64,000 nucleotides of DNA from Juglans regia (taxonomy: Eukaryota; Streptophyta; Magnoliopsida; Fagales; Juglandaceae), in contig NC_049905.1 of the NCBI RefSeq assembly GCF_001411555.2, positions 12,223,334 through 12,287,333 on the forward strand, written 5' to 3'. Numbering within the stretch: position 1 is the stretch's first letter; each line of letters opens with the position of its first letter. The notes under the pieces were generated by a model. The model was given only the letters and a program-made list of their open reading frames with translations, searched no databases and was not told the origin of the DNA. Below are positions 59,142 to 64,000 of this stretch, in pieces. The position numbers and the translations under genes are program-made.

Positions 59142-60312
59142 TTACTGGAGTAGGGTAGTAAGGTCATTAGTTTTCGGGAGCACGCCACAGACACCAGTTG
59201 GTGGAGGCGGCACTGTAGGGACCTTAGCCGAAAGGCCTCTCACAAACGGGTCCGAAGTCTCCAAAGAAGAAGATTTCACTGGCACCACCGTGCAAACAAC
59301 ATAATGAGATGGTTCCACCAGCATCACCAAGACGACAAGATGATGGGCCTCAGGCATAGCCTGCGCCCACCCATCATGAATTGAAACTCCGAAAAGGGGC
59401 CTGCTATCGACCCCAGCCCCTGAAATCGAGGTTTGTTCCCCTTGCACGCTGGAGAAGGATTCAAGGGACGCTACCAAGCAAGGGTGACCTGAGGCTGGGC
59501 AAAAGTCACATTGCTTTCAAAATGAACATGGCTGAGAGGAGGCAAAGAAACCCTTAGGCTCCTCTCTAAAAGAAGGGCTTCCGAGAAGACGCTATTTGGG
59601 TTCTTCTTCACCCACCCCCTAACAATGCTGATGTGCCTCAACTCGGCAGTGGTAGCCATCAGACACACCACCTTGTCCTCAGGAACCCTCCCCCAATCAG
59701 TTCGAACTGAGGACTCGTGACGATTCACCTGACCAAACAAGATTTCCCATCCGCGGGCGGACATGGAAAAAAATTACGACTACTAGTCCTTCACCTTGCA
59801 ATATCACGGCTCCAGATTAATGAGGGCAAGCGTTGCCCCAAAGTTGCATATGTTCCCCTTCTACCGCAAAACCTTGTGTGTAAGAAGGAATTCAAGGCTG
59901 ATGAGGTCGGCTTGCTCTAGGTTAGACTCCAGCAAGGCATGCCACCAAATGATACTACAGAAAATCAGAAGCCTCCAAGCATTCGGGTGAAGCTAGGACG
60001 GGGCCAGAGCAAGGCGATCCAACAAATCACGAACGGGGCGAGGGAAAGGAAGCCTCAAGCCACATGTAAACATGGAAAGAAAGAAAGCAACTTTGCAAGA
60101 GTGATCGTTAGGTTTGATAGCACCTCGCGTGAACCAGGGACCTTGAAGATCACTGTTTCTGAGACCTGGTAGGTAAGGGCCAGAGATGCCAACATCGCAG
60201 CTCGGACGCTTGAGCACCAAATGCTACACAAGAAAGATGATCCGGCATCACCAACTTTCGATGTGTCTCCCCCATTGGAAGCCATGGGTTGGGTGGATTT
60301 CTCAGGGGCCAT
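59142..60312 (-). pseudogene. Antisense ORF (gypsy-type transposon protein domain) of a Tat-lineage element, broken
   Basis: Read on the minus strand from ATG 60312 (MAPEKSTQPMASNGGD) the frame contains SREVLSNLTITLAKLLSFF and stops at 60057-60055. The similarity continues in other frames as PFPRPVRDLLDRLALAPS (about 60050-59993), then GWEILFGQVN, VRTDWGRVPEDKVVCLMATT and IVRGWVKKNPNSVFSEALL (59764-59560). This word order is that of the Transposase_28 / putative gypsy-type transposon domain. A TATA candidate lies at 60455-60448 on the minus strand. Several frameshifts inactivate it. Its orientation is opposite to the neighbouring LTR, as known for additional antisense ORFs of plant Tat retrotransposons. 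Function is unknown. Confidence 0.65.
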
Positions 60313-60499
60313 TGATGAGGGGTAAGAAAGTAACAGAGAAAGGACAAAGGAGAAAGGAGTATAAGGGAAAAGGATGGGAGTTAGAAGAAAAAAGGGAGAG
60401 AAGATTACGATGCGGAGAAAGAAAACAAGAGGATGATCCAATTGTACTTATAAAGGATGAAGGCAACGGTTAATCTCCCATGCTCCGTGGAAGAAGGAA

Positions 60500-61482
60500 G
60501 GAGTACAAGACGCTTTGAATCCTAGAAAATGCGCACCAGGAAGTGACGTGAAGACAAAGAGCTGCCTGACGCCCCCAATGCTGACACAACTGAAAAGATG
60601 CCATCAAATACAAGCATAGTTATCGAGAGACGTGTCAACAAGGATGGAAAAAGAAACATTACTAGGGAAGCCAAGAGACAGGAGGCCACCTCAGACTTTG
60701 GAGCCAAACACACGTCATCGGGGCAGCCCCCAGCCTCGACATCAAGGTGAGTTTAAAATTAAAAGATTTCCACGACACGTGTCTGATGAGAATTGGCAGG
60801 GTAACTGTAAGGTTTTTCTGCCCTTTCCTAACAGGCCTGAGAGGAGCGAATAAGGGAATAAGAAATGAAGGCCCAAACCAGAACAAACAGATTCCTCAGC
60901 TCGGCCCATGGGTAGACTCCCCTGGAGTGCAACCCCCATGTGGGAGCATACTGCAGGGGGATGGGACTCGCCATCCTGGAGATCCCTCGAGCAGCGTCCA
61001 GTCCTTGAGTACCTGTCTGCGTAAACGAGTTAGAACTAAGGAAGTAAGGGGGACCCTTGATCCTCTAACAAAGTAACATCGATGGACCACCAAGAACACT
61101 GGCAGGGTAAGGCAAATTGGAAAACCACGTCTCATTATTGACACTATTACCCAAGCTACACGCCACATTAATGACGCTACATTAAAGAACTCTAACAAAA
61201 CGAACAGTAAAGAAAGCATGGCCTCCACGAGGGCAGGCACGATCTATCTCCCCCCAAGTTCCTAGTATAAATAGCAATCTCCAGATACGAGAAAGCTCTA
61301 TGATCTCCAGACTCTCATTGTTTACAAACTTTCAAAATACTCTACTAATTTTGGCATTGAAGATTCCTCGGCCCCAAGGCCATCCTCTCCCAGTGTCTTC
61401 CTTCTCTATTTTTGCAAGCCTAATTTTGAAGAACTGAGTTGCTGGACCCTGACTTAAAGGCATACAAAACACGACGTTAACA
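60500..61482 (+). repeat. Probable 3' LTR of the Tat-lineage element
   Basis: The right end reads AACACGACGTTAACA (to about 61482). A TATA box TATAAATA lies at 61266-61273, followed by a typical U5-like leader (TCTCATTGTTTACAAACTTTC). The left edge could not be fixed; 60500 is approximate. Sense orientation follows from the TATA-to-end order. Confidence 0.5.
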
Positions 61483-64000
61483 GGGTGGTTAATTAGTTTT
61501 CCTAACAGCTAATTAACTGCTAGTAGTGAGGACTTAATTAATTGTCATTGGTAGAGAGTTAATTAACTTCTCACTCATATAGGCGCTACATGGGTCATGG
61601 GGTACCGGCCTTTAAATATTTTAGGTTTTATTTGTATTGTTTTGACATTGTGCTGCATTTGTTTTCTAAGTTTTCATACTTTACACGTTTATTTTTATTT
61701 TTGATATTTTAAATTTATACATTTTAATTTTGTTACTTTAATTTTTTGATTTTTTTGTTCTTTTATTTTTAATTAGCCATGTGCATAAGCATTTCCATGA
61801 GATAACGTATGTCATATATGTGAGGAAGAAATCTAATTGATAAAACTATAAAACTCATCGGTGCAAAACTGCAAGTGCACAGTATCATAGTTTTATAGTA
61901 AAGTGTTGAGAAGAGTATCGTTATCAGGGATTGGTAACTTACTTTTGAAAAATATCGAAATTATACTAATCTCGACTTTATTTAAAAAAGTCACTAAGAT
62001 TTTTATAATTGCAAATGAAAATAAAATTAATTCAAACAAAATATTTAAAGGAAAATAAAGATATTGTTTAAAGATCAAATCAATTAGAAAGAAAACTTAT
62101 AGGAAATCGATTTCACCTAATTCCTCACTATACTTACTCATCTAACTAATTGAATTTAAATCTCTCTGTTTGTTAGCAAATTTCCAAAAACATCCAAAAG
62201 CCTCTTTCGACAGTCAATCGGAAATTATTCTTATTCATCATTTTATATAAGAGTATGCAAATTAATAAAGCAAGAAAGCAATAATATCAATGATTTTAAT
62301 ACTACATAGGTTCATATAAGTATTTCGATCTCTATATTTACCTATGCCAAAATATCCAAGATCTATCCTATAATTCCCTCTTTCGACAGCAAATCACAAA
62401 ATTAAAATCATCTAATTAATGGCAAGTTAATTAGAAGCAATAAGCTCAGAATAAATCAAACAAACGTAAAAGAGAATTGCTTCAAATTAATATATAAAAG
62501 TAAGCATAGTTCGGAACTAGATTACAACATTTTCCTAAAATAAAGAAAACTTAGTTCATGCTAAAAATCAAATTCAACATAAACGAATTCACCATAATTT
62601 TTTTGCGAGAAGAATAGAAGAAAATGAACACTGAAAATGCTCATCGCAGTACGCAGTGTCGTCCCTCGCAAGCCGCAGCATTTGAAATGAAAAACTCCAA
62701 AGAAATGCTCCTTTGAAAAGAACTCTCTAATTTTGTGTTAATGATATGTTAAAATAGGATAGGAAATAAATCCTAATGTCTTCATATTTCCGCACACAAA
62801 ATCGCCTAAATTTTAGGACTCAAATTGGCAGCCACGTACGTGATTTAGGAGTTTGAATTTGGAAAATCTTATTAGAGATAACTTTGTAGCCCTTTAAGAT
62901 AGCTTTCTAACTCATAAAGAATCGCATAAATCCGATATTAGAACGAAACGTTATGATTGAAATACTAAAGTATATCCATACTATCTGTTAGCGCGTTTTG
63001 GACTTTGATCCGAATTACTCCATCATTATCATTATTTGAAGAGTCCTACACTCATTGAAAGTTCTTAGGTTGTTCTAACGTCTTGCCCACTTGAAATTCC
63101 TTTGAATTCGAATGTGTTTGGACTTGCTCTTTTATAAACTCTGAAATTAAACATAAAAATCTGCTCAAGAGTATTCCAAAATAAATAGAAACTCAATTCA
63201 AGAATACACATTAATTCCAATGATTTCTATTAACATTTTAGCATTTTAGTCCAATAATAGGGTATTTAGACTAAATTTTAAAGTTAAGAAATGATAAAAT
63301 ATAAGAAATTATGCAAGTCATCAAACAACCCCAAACTTACAACTTTGTTTGTCCTCAAACAAAAAAAATAAATAAATAAAAGACCACTATAGACTATCAA
63401 CTTGCCCCCATAGAGAAGTTTCATCACTCACCAAGCCATAATCTGAATTAGATATCATCACTAGTATCTTACTGTTTTAACATCAAGGATAGCATGAAAA
63501 TCAATAAAAAAAATTGAGCAATTTGTCAAACAAGAGTTAAGCATTTACTTCACCCTAAAGCTAAGACCTTGAGTGTGTGTGTGTGATATAGTCAATTCAA
63601 CTCCAAACCACCTGCAAATTTAGATAAAAGTAGAACAACTAAAATCAAAAGAATTCTCTCCAAACTTTACCCTATAAATCCAATTTTCAGAAATCCTCTC
63701 CACTATTGTATTCAAACACCAAAATCAGAGATCAAAATGTCTTTAATTAGGTTGTAATGGCCAAAGGGTAAGGGCTAAGAAAGAAATGGATATGGAAAAT
63801 CAATACAAACTGGGAAAATACTTAGTGAAAAAAAAACAATAAAAGAGATATCTACAGGACTCAAGTCATAACTCTTCCTCGACTATATGTTCATACTTGT
63901 GATATTATTGTTGTTGTAATCAATAAAGTAGTACAAACTACACATTCAACAAAATCTGAAGTGATTTGCCCTCCACTTATTTTATTTATTTTTTATTTTT
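61483..64000. other. AT-rich sequence with retroelement-like leader text
   Basis: 61855-61945 carries the words GCAAGTGCACAGTATCATAG and GAGTATCGTTATCAGGGATT. 63320-63370 carries CCCCAAACTTACAACTTTG followed by TTTGTCCTCAAACAA. I know both as wording from plant LTR-retrotransposon non-coding regions. A (GT)n run is at 63573-63584. No coding frame of note. Confidence 0.4.

Noticed and set aside
60186..61076. Plus-strand and minus-strand frames over 60186-61240
   Set aside because: Shadow frames of the antisense ORF and the LTR. Only the minus-strand wording between 60312 and 59142 matches a known domain.

Overview
This is nuclear DNA from a flowering plant, most likely a woody eudicot. The evidence is spliced genes with GT-AG introns, very AT-rich spacers, and dense plant retrotransposons: Athila/Tat-type Ty3-gypsy, large chromovirus-like LTRs, a TRIM, and RNase H-bearing LINEs. 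I cannot name the species. Gene density is low. I can defend only three expressed-type genes: two inverted copies of a short-chain dehydrogenase/reductase (SDR) gene and one ribosomal uL18-family gene. There is also a decayed ABCF1-like ABC gene. Nearly everything else is mobile DNA or its remains.

Layout. 1-4002: SDR copy 1 on the plus strand; its single small intron is filled by a 2.65 kb composite LTR element. 4220-6110: minus-strand LINE tail. 6234-12497: Athila-like Ty3-gypsy relic whose gag is split by a solo LTR at 7233-9878. 12500-15700: AT-rich repeats. 15717-16672: SDR copy 2 on the minus strand with a normal 113-bp intron. 16874-17243: foldback MITE. 18070-19440: four adjacent minisatellites. 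23032-28918: ABCF1-like pseudogene on the minus strand, with a CACTA end and a TRIM-like LTR relic in its long intron. 28919-32962: third solo LTR of the same family, inserted at the 5' end of the pseudogene. 34486-36700 and 44660-46423: two copies of another LTR family. About 38100-41850: uL18-family gene with leader introns. 42050-44640, 47706-49053 and 50815-56814: three plus-strand LINEs. The last is full length, has target-site duplications, and carries an internal 199-bp tandem amplification. 59142-61482: end of a Tat-lineage retrotransposon with an antisense ORF next to its 3' LTR. 61483-64000: AT-rich retroelement-like sequence.

How the parts interact. The most interesting point is SDR copy 1. 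A retroelement landed one base from the intron's 3' splice site, and its target-site duplication recreated the AG. The TRIM LTR at the element's 3' end also supplies a TATA box and an ATG that runs in frame, without splicing, into the SDR coding sequence. The gene may therefore use a 2.8 kb intron, may be driven by the LTR promoter, or may be silenced. Copy 2, with intact motifs and compact structure, is the likely functional paralogue. I found no defence system, CRISPR array, gene cluster or operon-like system.
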